Source: HRBIN16 sp049969495 (lineage in GTDB: Bacteria > Armatimonadota > HRBIN16). From it: a stretch of DNA of 15,233 nt. The stretch lies in contig JBMFOT010000072.1 in assembly GCA_049969495.1 (NCBI GenBank), positions 1 through 15,233 on the forward strand. Direction: 5' to 3'. The notes beneath the pieces were generated by a model. That model saw only the letters and a list, made by a program, of their open reading frames with translations. It was not told the DNA's origin and searched no databases. How positions within the stretch are numbered: position 1 is the stretch's first letter; each line of letters starts with the position of its first letter. This document shows, one piece after another, positions 7,298-14,541 of this stretch. The translations under genes and the position numbers were made by a program.

Positions 7298-9109
7298 CTA
7301 CCCCCTCTTAAACCGCCTCTCCAGCTCCTCGATGCTCAGCACCAGCACCACAGGACGACCGTGTGGGCACAGGTAGGGGTTCTCGGTGTCGGCGAGTTCC
7401 TGTAGCAGATGGGTCATCTCGGCGTGGGAAAGAACGTCTCCTGCTTTCACCGCCATCTTGCAGGCGGTGGTGGCTACCAGTGTTTCGTCGGTAAGGGGCA
7501 GGCGTCGTTGCACACCCAGCTCGGAGATTTCATCCAGCAGGTCGCGCACCAGGGCCTCCACATTGCGCTGACCAAGCCAGGCAGGCGCACCGCGCAGTAC
7601 CACGCTATCGCTGCCGAACGGTTCCAGCAGAAAGCCCATGTTTTGCAGCTGGTGCAGGTGTTCGCCCAGCAAAGTGGCGGTGCGCCGGTCCAGGTGAAAT
7701 ACCAGCGGCGTCAACAGGTGCTGCACGGGAACAGGCTGCCTTCCACGCAACACGGTAAGCTTCTCGTACAGCACGCGCTCATGCGCCACATGCTGATCGA
7801 TAATCAGCAAGCCGCGCAGGGAAGAAGCAATGATGTAAGTGCGATGGATTTGTCCCAGCACCTGAAAGCCTTCCAGCATCTCCGCGTAGGGGCGGGCGGC
7901 GGGTTGCGCCTCGGTAAAGGGAGATTGCGTGAGGTCAATACCCGCCCGGCGCATCAGCTCGGCGTGAAGCACCTCCTGCGGCGGCAACGGTGACGGCTGC
8001 CACACGGGTTGTCCTCCGGTTACCGGTCGCTCGCCGGAGCGAGGGATGCCTAATCCGCTCTGCAGTCCGGGCAGTGCCGAGGGGATCATGCCTTGCTGGA
8101 GCAGCGCCTGACGCACCGCGCTGAGCACCGCATGGTACACCTCCCCCTCGTGTGAGAACTTCACCTCCGCTTTGGTGGGGTGTACGTTGACGTCCACGCT
8201 GTAAGGCGGCACCTCCAGAAAGACCGCCGCGATAGGGTGGCGTCCCTCGGGGGTTAGCGTTCGGTAGGCGTCGTCCAGCGCTTTGGAGAGCACGCGGTGT
8301 CGCACCAGCCGACGGTTCACGAAGAAGCTTTGCATGGCGCGCGTGGGGCGCGTCAGGTGAGGGGGAGAGACGTAACCCGTGATGCGCAGGTGTCCTTCGG
8401 TGAAATCGATGGTGCGCAGTTCGCGGGCTACGTCACGTCCGAACACCGCCAGCAGGGCATGTCGGGGGTCACTGCTGCCCTGCGAGGCGAAAATCTCCTG
8501 CCCGTTATGCAGCAGGCGAAAGGAGACCTCGGGAAACGCCAGGGCGAAGCGCGTTATCAGCTCGGTAATGTGCGAGAGCTCGGTAGCAACGCTTTTCAGG
8601 AACTTGAGGCGGGCAGGCGTGTTGTAGAACAGGTCGCGCACGGTCACGGTGGTGCCGTTGCGGGCAGCGCATTCTTCCGCTTCTACCACCTGTCCGTTCT
8701 CCACCAGCAGGTGCATGCCCGTGTCGAGGTCGGCGCGTTTGGTCAGCAGTTCGAAGCGGCTGACGGCGGCGATGCTGGGCAACGCCTCTCCCCGAAAGCC
8801 CAATGTCACGATGGACTGCAGGTCTTCCGCATCGCGAATCTTGGATGTAGCATGTCGCTGGATGCTGAGCAGAGCGTCGGCGGGGCTCATCCCCTCACCG
8901 TCGTCGGTAACGCGGACAAGCCGTTTACCGCCTTGCTCTACCTCCACCAGGATTGTGTGCGCCCCTGCGTCGATGCTGTTCTCCACCAGCTCCTTTACCA
9001 CCGACGCGGGGCGTTCCACCACCTCACCTGCCGCGATACGGTTGACCGTATGCTCTTCCAGCAGGTGAATGCGTGTGGGATATGTCTCTACCGCCTCCAC
9101 CAAGGTCAC
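7298..9109 (-). CDS. mutL: DNA mismatch repair protein MutL (endonuclease-type)
   Basis: GHKL ATPase that links MutS mismatch recognition to strand removal. It has 603 residues. ATPase motifs: KELVENSIDAGA (catalytic E40, N44), DDGEGM (68-73), and GFRGEAL (103-109). A proline-rich linker separates the C-terminal domain, which carries the metal-binding endonuclease motif DQHVAHERVLYE (438-449), ACKMAVK (C550) and CPHGRP (581-586). These mark a MutL that nicks DNA itself, as in bacteria without MutH/Dam. The motif has Val441 where Ala is usual. Start: GTG at 9109-9107, overlapping the upstream stop by 4 nt (GTGA). A second in-frame GTG three codons later is possible. It is translationally coupled to the coiled-coil protein before it. 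Confidence 0.96.
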   Translation of the reverse strand: MTLVEAVETYPTRIHLLEEHTVNRIAAGEVVERPASVVKELVENSIDAGAHTILVEVEQGGKRLVRVTDDGEGMSPADALLSIQRHATSKIRDAEDLQSIVTLGFRGEALPSIAAVSRFELLTKRADLDTGMHLLVENGQVVEAEECAARNGTTVTVRDLFYNTPARLKFLKSVATELSHITELITRFALAFPEVSFRLLHNGQEIFASQGSSDPRHALLAVFGRDVARELRTIDFTEGHLRITGYVSPPHLTRPTRAMQSFFVNRRLVRHRVLSKALDDAYRTLTPEGRHPIAAVFLEVPPYSVDVNVHPTKAEVKFSHEGEVYHAVLSAVRQALLQQGMIPSALPGLQSGLGIPRSGERPVTGGQPVWQPSPLPPQEVLHAELMRRAGIDLTQSPFTEAQPAARPYAEMLEGFQVLGQIHRTYIIASSLRGLLIIDQHVAHERVLYEKLTVLRGRQPVPVQHLLTPLVFHLDRRTATLLGEHLHQLQNMGFLLEPFGSDSVVLRGAPAWLGQRNVEALVRDLLDEISELGVQRRLPLTDETLVATTACKMAVKAGDVLSHAEMTHLLQELADTENPYLCPHGRPVVLVLSIEELERRFKRG

Positions 9110-9780
9110 TTCTCACGAACCGCAGGCTTGGGCACGGGCGACGTTGGCGGTTTGGCTGCCGACGCTTTCAGCATCTGCGTGTATCGCTCAATGCGCTCTT
9201 TGTACATTTTCACCTGCGGGTCGGTGTCCGGTTTGCCCTGCTTCTTCAGTTTATCCAGCTGCTCCTTGGCTATCTCAATCTGCTTGGCGATAATCTGCGG
9301 TGGCATGCCAGGCGCCATGCCCGGGGGCATCCCCGGCGGGGTTTGGAACGCCTCTGGGTTCTCTTTGCGCCAGCGCTCCATCGCCGCTTTCTGCCATGCT
9401 TTGTACACTGCGTTGCGCTTCGTGACCACTGCGTCGAGCTGCTTTACTACCACCAATTTTTCCTGTTCGATCTGTTTTCGTTCAGCTGGGTCTTGCGTGC
9501 CCAATCGTTTTCTGTCCAGCTGTGCTAACTTGTCGATGAGGGCATCGCGTTGTTTTTCCAGTTGGCGCAGCTGCGCTGCCAGCGCTTTCTCCTTCGGGCT
9601 AGGGTTCGGCTTCTTCGACGTCGTTGGCACCTGCGCGCCCGGCGGCAGGTTCAGGTCCTTGCGCACCAGAGAGGGAGGCTTGGGCACCGGTTTGGGCGCC
9701 TGCTCCTTGCTCTGTGCAAACACTGTACATGCGAGTAGCACCATACCCACTGTTGCCGCTACACCAAAAAACCTGATCAT
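9106..9780 (-). CDS. Exported coiled-coil protein of unknown function
   Basis: Not recognised. 224 residues. The N-terminus is a signal sequence of about 22 residues: one Arg, then a hydrophobic core. Cleavage could be by signal peptidase I after VFA (22), or by the lipoprotein route at LLAC with Cys18; the two cannot be separated by eye. A proline/lysine-rich stretch follows, then a long charged helix of coiled-coil type (about 60-140). Next come the repeat PPGMPPGMAPGMPP, a second charged helix, and a proline-rich tail. Start: ATG at 9780-9778, with AGGAGG 8 nt upstream. Its stop overlaps the mutL GTG, so it is the first gene of the mutL unit. A periplasmic or envelope location is inferred. 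Confidence 0.8.
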   Translation of the reverse strand: MIRFFGVAATVGMVLLACTVFAQSKEQAPKPVPKPPSLVRKDLNLPPGAQVPTTSKKPNPSPKEKALAAQLRQLEKQRDALIDKLAQLDRKRLGTQDPAERKQIEQEKLVVVKQLDAVVTKRNAVYKAWQKAAMERWRKENPEAFQTPPGMPPGMAPGMPPQIIAKQIEIAKEQLDKLKKQGKPDTDPQVKMYKERIERYTQMLKASAAKPPTSPVPKPAVREK

Positions 9781-9815
9781 GGACGAAACCTCCTGTGCTG
9801 CACTGTTTTACCTTC

Positions 9816-9821
9816 ATTATA
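9816..9821 (-). promoter_or_regulatory. Consensus -10 element for the coiled-coil protein/mutL unit
   Basis: Minus strand TATAAT, perfect consensus, about 36 nt before the ATG at 9780 and upstream of its AGGAGG. The hexamer 17 nt further upstream (CTTTCT) is a poor -35, and there is no TG extension. An activator or another sigma factor may be involved. Confidence 0.45.
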
Positions 9822-9913
9822 TACGAAGAGAAGCGTGAAGAAAGCGTCCGAACTCCCGCAAAAGCACCAGAACCGTATATATAGTGTGTTGCAATAAACG
9901 GGGAGGTTGTGTA

Positions 9914-10000
9914 ATGATATACTTGAGCTGGAGTGCGAAAAAGCGGCTGGGAGAGGAGGCGGCCCCAATGGCAGTGTTGCATGAGCACGAGGAATGCTAA
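9914..10000 (+). CDS. Possible 28-residue small protein upstream of the DUF5615 remnant
   Basis: An ATG at 9914 preceded by GGGAGG with 8 nt spacing opens 28 codons, ending in TAA at 9998-10000. The product begins MIYLSWSAKKRLGEE and ends HEHEEC. It has no recognised family. It lies 4 nt before the DUF5615-like frame, where the antitoxin partner of such toxins normally lies. It could therefore be an antitoxin remnant, a real small protein, or chance. The ribosome-binding site is its main support. Confidence 0.3.
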   Translation: MIYLSWSAKKRLGEEAAPMAVLHEHEEC

Positions 10001-10004
10001 AGAC

Positions 10005-10130
10005 ATGGCACGCCTTTTCGCTGATGAAAACTTTCCCATGCCGGCAGTGGAGGTCTTGCGTGAATTGGGGCATGATGTCCTGACGATGGTTGAGACCGAA
10101 CAAACCGGGCGAGGAATGAATGAGGTGTAG
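10005..10130 (+). pseudogene. Truncated DUF5615 (PIN-like) toxin remnant
   Basis: The 41-codon frame starts MARLFADENFPMPAVEVL and continues RELGHDVLT. This matches the N-terminal third of DUF5615 PIN-like proteins, which begin with a LADENFP-type motif containing a conserved acidic pair, followed by LGHDV. Such proteins are usually over 100 residues. Here the frame stops after GRGMNEV, where an intact gene would continue with a DEEVL-like segment. The bases after the stop, read in the same frame, give TVELANGA, which resembles the next family segment. The gene therefore looks broken by a stop and then cut off by the PBP gene that starts 27 nt later. The family call rests on memory of its consensus. 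Confidence 0.6.
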
Positions 10131-10157
10131 ACAGTAGAACTCGCTAATGGAGCCATT

Positions 10158-12620
10158 ATGCGTTCACGACCGCGAAAACGTTCGGTAACTCGCTCTGTGC
10201 GCAGGCGGAAACGCCCGATATGGCAACGCCTGCTGATATACTTCTTGCTTCTGGTGCTGTTGGGGATTGTAGTTGGCGGCGGGTATCTGGTGGTGTTACT
10301 GGTACAGGTATCCAAGATGTTGCCCAGCAGCGAGCAGATTGTGAACCTCAAGCCGTATGTGGGCACGCGCATCCTCTCACAAGATGGGGTAGTGCTGGCA
10401 ACCCTGACCAACGAGCGACGTGAGCTGGCGAAGATGTCGGAGTTTCCCAAGCAGCTGGTTGATGCGGTGGTGGCTATTGAAGACAGCCAGTTCTATCGAC
10501 ACAGGGGCATCAGCCCACGGGCGGTATTTCGGGCGGTGTGGGTGAACCTGCGTGAGGGCAGGTACGCGCAGGGTGGTAGCACGATTACCATGCAGCTGGC
10601 ACGAAATGCCTTCCTAACGCAGAAAAAGACCTTCCACCGCAAGTTGCAAGAGGCACTTCTCGCCTTGCAGATGGAACAGCACCTCACTAAAGAGCAGATT
10701 CTGGAAACGTATCTGAACGAGGTGTACTTCGGCAGCGGCGCGTACGGCGCCAAGACGGCCGCCCGAGTGTACTTCGATAAACCGCTGAGCAAGCTGACCC
10801 TTGCCGAGTGTGCCTTGCTGGCGGGGATAATCCGTCGTCCGTCCGTTTACTCGCCGCACGAGAACCCGGAGCTGGCATTGCGTCGGCGTGACACAGTTCT
10901 GGAGCGGATGCGTGCGCTGGGTTTCATCGACGAACAGCAGTATGAACGGGCAAAACGCGAGCCGATTCGTGTTATCCCTCTGCGCAGGCAGGGTGTTCGT
11001 TTCAAGGCACCTTACTTTGTGTTCCATGTGTTAAAGCAGCTGATGGAGGATTACGGCGCGGACCAGATTTACAAAGCGGGGTTGACGGTAGAGACCACCC
11101 TGAACTGGCAGATGCAGCAGGCGGCGGAACAGGCACTGCGTGAGGGGCTGGCGAAGTACGGCAGGGGAAGCGCGACGCAGGGAGCCATCATCGCGATAGA
11201 CCCGCATACCGGCTTCATCCGCGCGATGGTAGGCGGTGTAGATTTTAGCAAATCGCAGTACAACGCCACAACGCAGGGCAGAAGGCAACCCGGTTCGGCG
11301 TTTAAGCCTATTGTCTACTGCGCAGCGATCGATAAGGGAATACTTACCCCCGATTCACGCATCCTCGATGCACCGGTCAGCTATCCGTCCTACCCAAGGC
11401 CCTACCGTCCCCAAAACGCCGATGGACGCTATCACGGTTCGGTCACCGTGCGGCAGGCGATTGCCTACTCTATCAACATTCCGGCGGTAAAGACCATCGC
11501 GATGGTGGGACCGCAGACGGTGATCGAGTACGCTCGCAAGCTGGGCATCCAGTCGCCCCTGGAGCCGAACCTTTCCCTTGCGCTGGGGTCGTCGGCAGTT
11601 CGCCCGATAGAGATGGCGGTGGCGTATGGCGTGTTTGCTGCAGGAGGCAGCCGCTGTGAACCTGTTGCGGTTGTGCGCGTGCGCGATAGCGAAGGCAACA
11701 TCATTCAAGAGAACGCTCCGGCGATAACCTACGGGGTGATCTCCGAAACCACCGCGAAAACTATGGACGAGCTGCTCAAGGGACCTGTACGCACACCCGG
11801 CGGAACCGCCTACCGCGTACTGCACGATTTTCCTGAAGCACGCGGTAAGACAGGCACGACCGACGAGGGACGTGACGCCTGGTTCGTTGGGTACACCCCC
11901 GAACTGGTTACCGCAGTGTGGGTGGCGCGTGAAGTGGTGGACCCGGTAAAGGGGCAAAAAGTGTACCTGCCGATGCCGCGCGTCTTCGGCGGTACGGTGT
12001 GTGCGCCCATCTGGAAGGAGTTCATGAGCAAAGCAGTGCCCCTGCAAAAGGAGTGGCTGCGCAAACTGGAGCCGGGCGATGTGCCGGAGAAGCCTCAGCA
12101 GCCGCAGAACCCGGACACAATCACGTTGACCCTGTGTGACGAGAGCGGTATGATTGCCACGCCCGCGTGTCCACGGACGCATCGATTCACGTTCCGGCGT
12201 GGCGAGGAGCCTACCCAGCGGTGTACGCTACACGGCTCCCCACAGCCAATCAGCCCCAACACTCCGGAGAGCACCACCAGCCCACCTTCCGGGGAAGAGC
12301 CGCCTTCCACCACTGCACCGCAATCGCCGGAGCTTGTGCCCCCGCCTGCGACGAGCGCGCCGGGCAACCTCCCCGGTAGCGAGCCGGCTGTCTTGCAGCC
12401 CCGGGTGAGCGAGCCTCCCCCCGTGACTACGCCCGGTCAACCGCGTCTTTCCGAACCCAGGATACCTCCCCCTCCCGCCGTGGAAAAGGTCAGGATATGC
12501 GCCGACTCGGGTTTGCGGGCAACACGCTACTGTCCGGAGGTGGTGGTGAAAACCTTCCCTGCGGGCAAAGCACCAAGCAAACGATGTAATCTGCATCGTC
12601 CGCCCCCAGGAGAGGAGTAG
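10158..12620 (+). CDS. mrcA: Class A penicillin-binding protein (PBP1A family)
   Basis: Bifunctional peptidoglycan synthase that polymerises lipid II glycan strands and cross-links peptides. It has 820 residues. A basic N-terminus precedes a single membrane anchor (about 25-50). The GT51 domain has EDSQFYRHRG (catalytic E108) and QGGSTITMQLARN (138-150). The transpeptidase domain has SAFK (S380, K383), SIN (438-440) and KTGTT (from K564). The C-terminal extension is unusual: two Cys/His modules (660-692 and 781-813), each C-x10-C-P-x16-C-x2-H, flank a Pro/Ser-rich linker of about 85 residues. Start: ATG at 10158, with GGAG 5 nt upstream. It lies 2 nt before the PBP2 gene, so the pair is one operon. 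The symbol is used by family; ponA is equivalent. Confidence 0.95.
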   Translation: MRSRPRKRSVTRSVRRRKRPIWQRLLIYFLLLVLLGIVVGGGYLVVLLVQVSKMLPSSEQIVNLKPYVGTRILSQDGVVLATLTNERRELAKMSEFPKQLVDAVVAIEDSQFYRHRGISPRAVFRAVWVNLREGRYAQGGSTITMQLARNAFLTQKKTFHRKLQEALLALQMEQHLTKEQILETYLNEVYFGSGAYGAKTAARVYFDKPLSKLTLAECALLAGIIRRPSVYSPHENPELALRRRDTVLERMRALGFIDEQQYERAKREPIRVIPLRRQGVRFKAPYFVFHVLKQLMEDYGADQIYKAGLTVETTLNWQMQQAAEQALREGLAKYGRGSATQGAIIAIDPHTGFIRAMVGGVDFSKSQYNATTQGRRQPGSAFKPIVYCAAIDKGILTPDSRILDAPVSYPSYPRPYRPQNADGRYHGSVTVRQAIAYSINIPAVKTIAMVGPQTVIEYARKLGIQSPLEPNLSLALGSSAVRPIEMAVAYGVFAAGGSRCEPVAVVRVRDSEGNIIQENAPAITYGVISETTAKTMDELLKGPVRTPGGTAYRVLHDFPEARGKTGTTDEGRDAWFVGYTPELVTAVWVAREVVDPVKGQKVYLPMPRVFGGTVCAPIWKEFMSKAVPLQKEWLRKLEPGDVPEKPQQPQNPDTITLTLCDESGMIATPACPRTHRFTFRRGEEPTQRCTLHGSPQPISPNTPESTTSPPSGEEPPSTTAPQSPELVPPPATSAPGNLPGSEPAVLQPRVSEPPPVTTPGQPRLSEPRIPPPPAVEKVRICADSGLRATRYCPEVVVKTFPAGKAPSKRCNLHRPPPGEE

Positions 12621-12622
12621 CC

Positions 12623-14434
12623 ATGCGGGGACGTTTTGGAGTAGAGATACCTGCGCCTCCACAGGTGCCCCATTTCAAACTGTTCGTTGCGCTCATTGCT
12701 CTGGGCTTCGTTGCGCTGGTGTTGCGCCTGTGGTATCTGCAGGTGGCGATGGGTGAGCAGCTGCTGGCGCAGTCGGAGAGCAACCGCAAGCGATTTATCC
12801 GGCTGTTCGCCCCCAGAGGGATGATAGTCGACCGCGCCGGACGCACGCTGGCGATGAACCGCCCGGAGTTCGTGGTCAGCATCGTTCCGGCGGAGGTGGG
12901 AAGCGACGATTCGGCGCTGCACCGTTTGAGCCAGATACTGGAGATGCCCATCGAAGACGTTCTGCAAGTGGTGGGCAATGCCAAACAGCGCGCCCAGCGG
13001 CTTTATCCCGTTCCTCTGGCGACGGGCGTTTCTCTGGATGTGGTCACGCGCATTGAGGAGAATCGGCTCTGGCTACCGGGAGTAAACGTCAGCCCGCAAC
13101 CGGTACGCTGGTATCCGGAGGGGAAGTTGGCGTCGCATCTGCTGGGGATGTTGGGTGAAGTGGATGCGAAGGAGCTGCAAACGTTGCGCGAAGCGGGGGT
13201 GTCGCCCGGAGAGTATGTGGGCAAGATGGGAGTGGAGCGAGCGCAAGAGGTGTGGCTGCACGGCAAAGCGGGAGGCAAATGGGTGGAAGTAGACGCGCGC
13301 GGGCGACAACGGCGCGAAATCGAGGAAGTACCTGCCGAGCAGGGCGCGACGGTGATGCTGACTATCGATAAACGACTGCAACGGGCGGCAGAGGAGGCGC
13401 TTGGCAACCGGGTAGGGGCGGCGGTTGCGCTAGACCCCCGCACCGGAGAGGTGCTGTTGCTGGCAAGCTTTCCGCGTTTTGACCCCAATGCCTTCGCACG
13501 AGGAGTAAAACCGAACGTCTGGCGCGAGATAGCGAGCAACCCGATGTACCCCTTGCAGAACCGCGCGATTGGCAGCCGGTATCCACCCGGCTCTACCTTC
13601 AAAATCGTGACCGCTGCAGCAGGATTGCACTCCGGGGCGATTACTCCCTACACCAGTTTCTACTGCCCCGGCGCGCTGCAGCTGGGGCGATGGCGTTTCC
13701 GCTGTCACCGCCGGCATGGGGCGACAGGCTTCGTCAAAGCGATAGGCGCATCGTGCGATGTGTACTTCTATCAGGTAGGCTTGCGAACCGGTATCGACAC
13801 GCTGGCGGAAATGGCTCATGCCTTCGGTTTAGGCGAAACTACGGGTATTGACCTGGTGGGTGAAAGCCGCGGCAACATCCCCACGCCAGAGTGGAAGAAG
13901 AATCGGTATAAAGAGGGTTGGTACGACGGCGATACGGTGAACACCTCCATCGGGCAGGGTTTTGTGCAGGTAACGCCTCTGCAGATGGCTCTGGTCGCTG
14001 CCGCCGTAGCGAATCGGGGAACAGTGATGAAGCCGTTCGTGGTAAAGCGGATTATTCCACCCGGCGGCACGCCGATAGATACTCAACCCGTTGTCTTCAA
14101 GCGGGTATCGTTGCACCCCGACCACTGGCGGTGGATTGCAGAAGGGATGCGGGCGGCAGTAGCCGGAGCGGGTGGTACGGCGCACGCTGCGAACCTGCCC
14201 GGTATCCCAGTTGCCGGCAAGACGGGCACCGCCGAGGACCCTCCTCGTCGCAGACCTCATGCATGGTTCATCTGCTACGCACCAGCGGATAACCCTCGTA
14301 TTGCGTTGGCAGTGGTGGTAGAGCAGGGAGGGCATGGCGGAGCGGTCGCCGCACCCATCGCCCGGCACATTCTGGAGACCTTCTTTGGAATTGAGCACGC
14401 TCACGCCCGCGGCGACGCCAGCGCTACCGATTAG
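12623..14434 (+). CDS. mrdA: Class B penicillin-binding protein 2 (elongation transpeptidase)
   Basis: Monofunctional DD-transpeptidase of the rod/elongation complex. It has 603 residues. A membrane anchor lies at about 20-38. The dimerisation domain starts with RLFAPRGMIVDRAGRTLA. The transpeptidase domain has STFK (S324, K327), SCD (377-379, in the SxN position as in PBP2 proteins) and KTGTA (from K533). The sequence between the first two motifs, with paired Cys around LGRWRFRCH, is also PBP2-like. Start: ATG at 12623, 2 nt after the class A PBP stop, with AGGAGAGGAG upstream inside the previous gene's end. The pairing of a class A and a class B enzyme suggests shared wall elongation. No rodA or mre gene is in the window. 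Confidence 0.95.
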   Translation: MRGRFGVEIPAPPQVPHFKLFVALIALGFVALVLRLWYLQVAMGEQLLAQSESNRKRFIRLFAPRGMIVDRAGRTLAMNRPEFVVSIVPAEVGSDDSALHRLSQILEMPIEDVLQVVGNAKQRAQRLYPVPLATGVSLDVVTRIEENRLWLPGVNVSPQPVRWYPEGKLASHLLGMLGEVDAKELQTLREAGVSPGEYVGKMGVERAQEVWLHGKAGGKWVEVDARGRQRREIEEVPAEQGATVMLTIDKRLQRAAEEALGNRVGAAVALDPRTGEVLLLASFPRFDPNAFARGVKPNVWREIASNPMYPLQNRAIGSRYPPGSTFKIVTAAAGLHSGAITPYTSFYCPGALQLGRWRFRCHRRHGATGFVKAIGASCDVYFYQVGLRTGIDTLAEMAHAFGLGETTGIDLVGESRGNIPTPEWKKNRYKEGWYDGDTVNTSIGQGFVQVTPLQMALVAAAVANRGTVMKPFVVKRIIPPGGTPIDTQPVVFKRVSLHPDHWRWIAEGMRAAVAGAGGTAHAANLPGIPVAGKTGTAEDPPRRRPHAWFICYAPADNPRIALAVVVEQGGHGGAVAAPIARHILETFFGIEHAHARGDASATD

Positions 14435-14446
14435 AGATTTTCTCAG

Positions 14447-14464
14447 GAATTTTTTCAAAAATTC
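14447..14464. repeat. AT-rich inverted repeat between PBP2 and the LacI gene
   Basis: GAATTTTT at 14447-14454 is the exact complement of AAAAATTC at 14457-14464, around a 2-base centre. As RNA it would form a stem of only A-U and one G-C pair, weak as a terminator. Its place just upstream of the -35 element would also suit an UP element for the LacI promoter. No better terminator for the PBP operon is seen. Confidence 0.4.
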
Positions 14465-14476
14465 TTCCCAAACCGC

Positions 14477-14505
14477 TTGACAAAGTTTCGCAGACTATTT
14501 ATAAT
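14477..14505 (+). promoter_or_regulatory. Perfect sigma70 promoter of the LacI-family gene
   Basis: -35 TTGACA (14477-14482), a 17-nt spacer, and -10 TATAAT (14500-14505): both hexamers and the spacing are ideal. The expected transcription start is near 14512, about 30 nt before the ATG. Such a strong promoter in front of a regulator gene makes sense if it is repressed by its own product. Confidence 0.88.
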
Positions 14506-14508
14506 AGA

Positions 14509-14526
14509 TGCGTAAACGCTTACACA
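14509..14526 (+). promoter_or_regulatory. LacI-type operator overlapping the transcription start
   Basis: An 18-base near-palindrome centred on the CG at 14517-14518, with seven of nine symmetric pairs matching. The core GTAAACGCTTAC has the AA-N-CG-N-TT form of LacI/GalR family operators and resembles a catabolite-responsive element. It covers the expected start site, so bound repressor would block initiation or promoter clearance. Confidence 0.7.
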
Positions 14527-14541
14527 ACGATAAGTGCAATT

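Larger units (their letters stand above)
9781..10157. other. Divergent intergenic region between the mutL unit and the PBP unit
   Basis: This 377-base stretch separates the two gene blocks. It holds the minus-strand -10 element of the coiled-coil protein gene, an AT-rich patch near 9885-9892, a small plus-strand frame (9914-10000) and a DUF5615 remnant (10005-10130). No convincing sigma70 promoter for the PBP genes is visible. The best candidate is an extended -10, TGATATACT at 9915-9923, with no matching -35. Confidence 0.6.

Noticed and set aside
8297..9838. A 513-codon plus-strand open frame opposite mutL and the coiled-coil gene
   Set aside because: It is antisense to two genes with clear motifs or a strong start, its translation resembles no family, and such mirror frames are common in GC-rich coding DNA.
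11355..12182. A 275-codon minus-strand frame opposite the class A PBP
   Set aside because: It overlaps the transpeptidase domain, whose motifs are intact on the plus strand; the antisense product is composition-driven.
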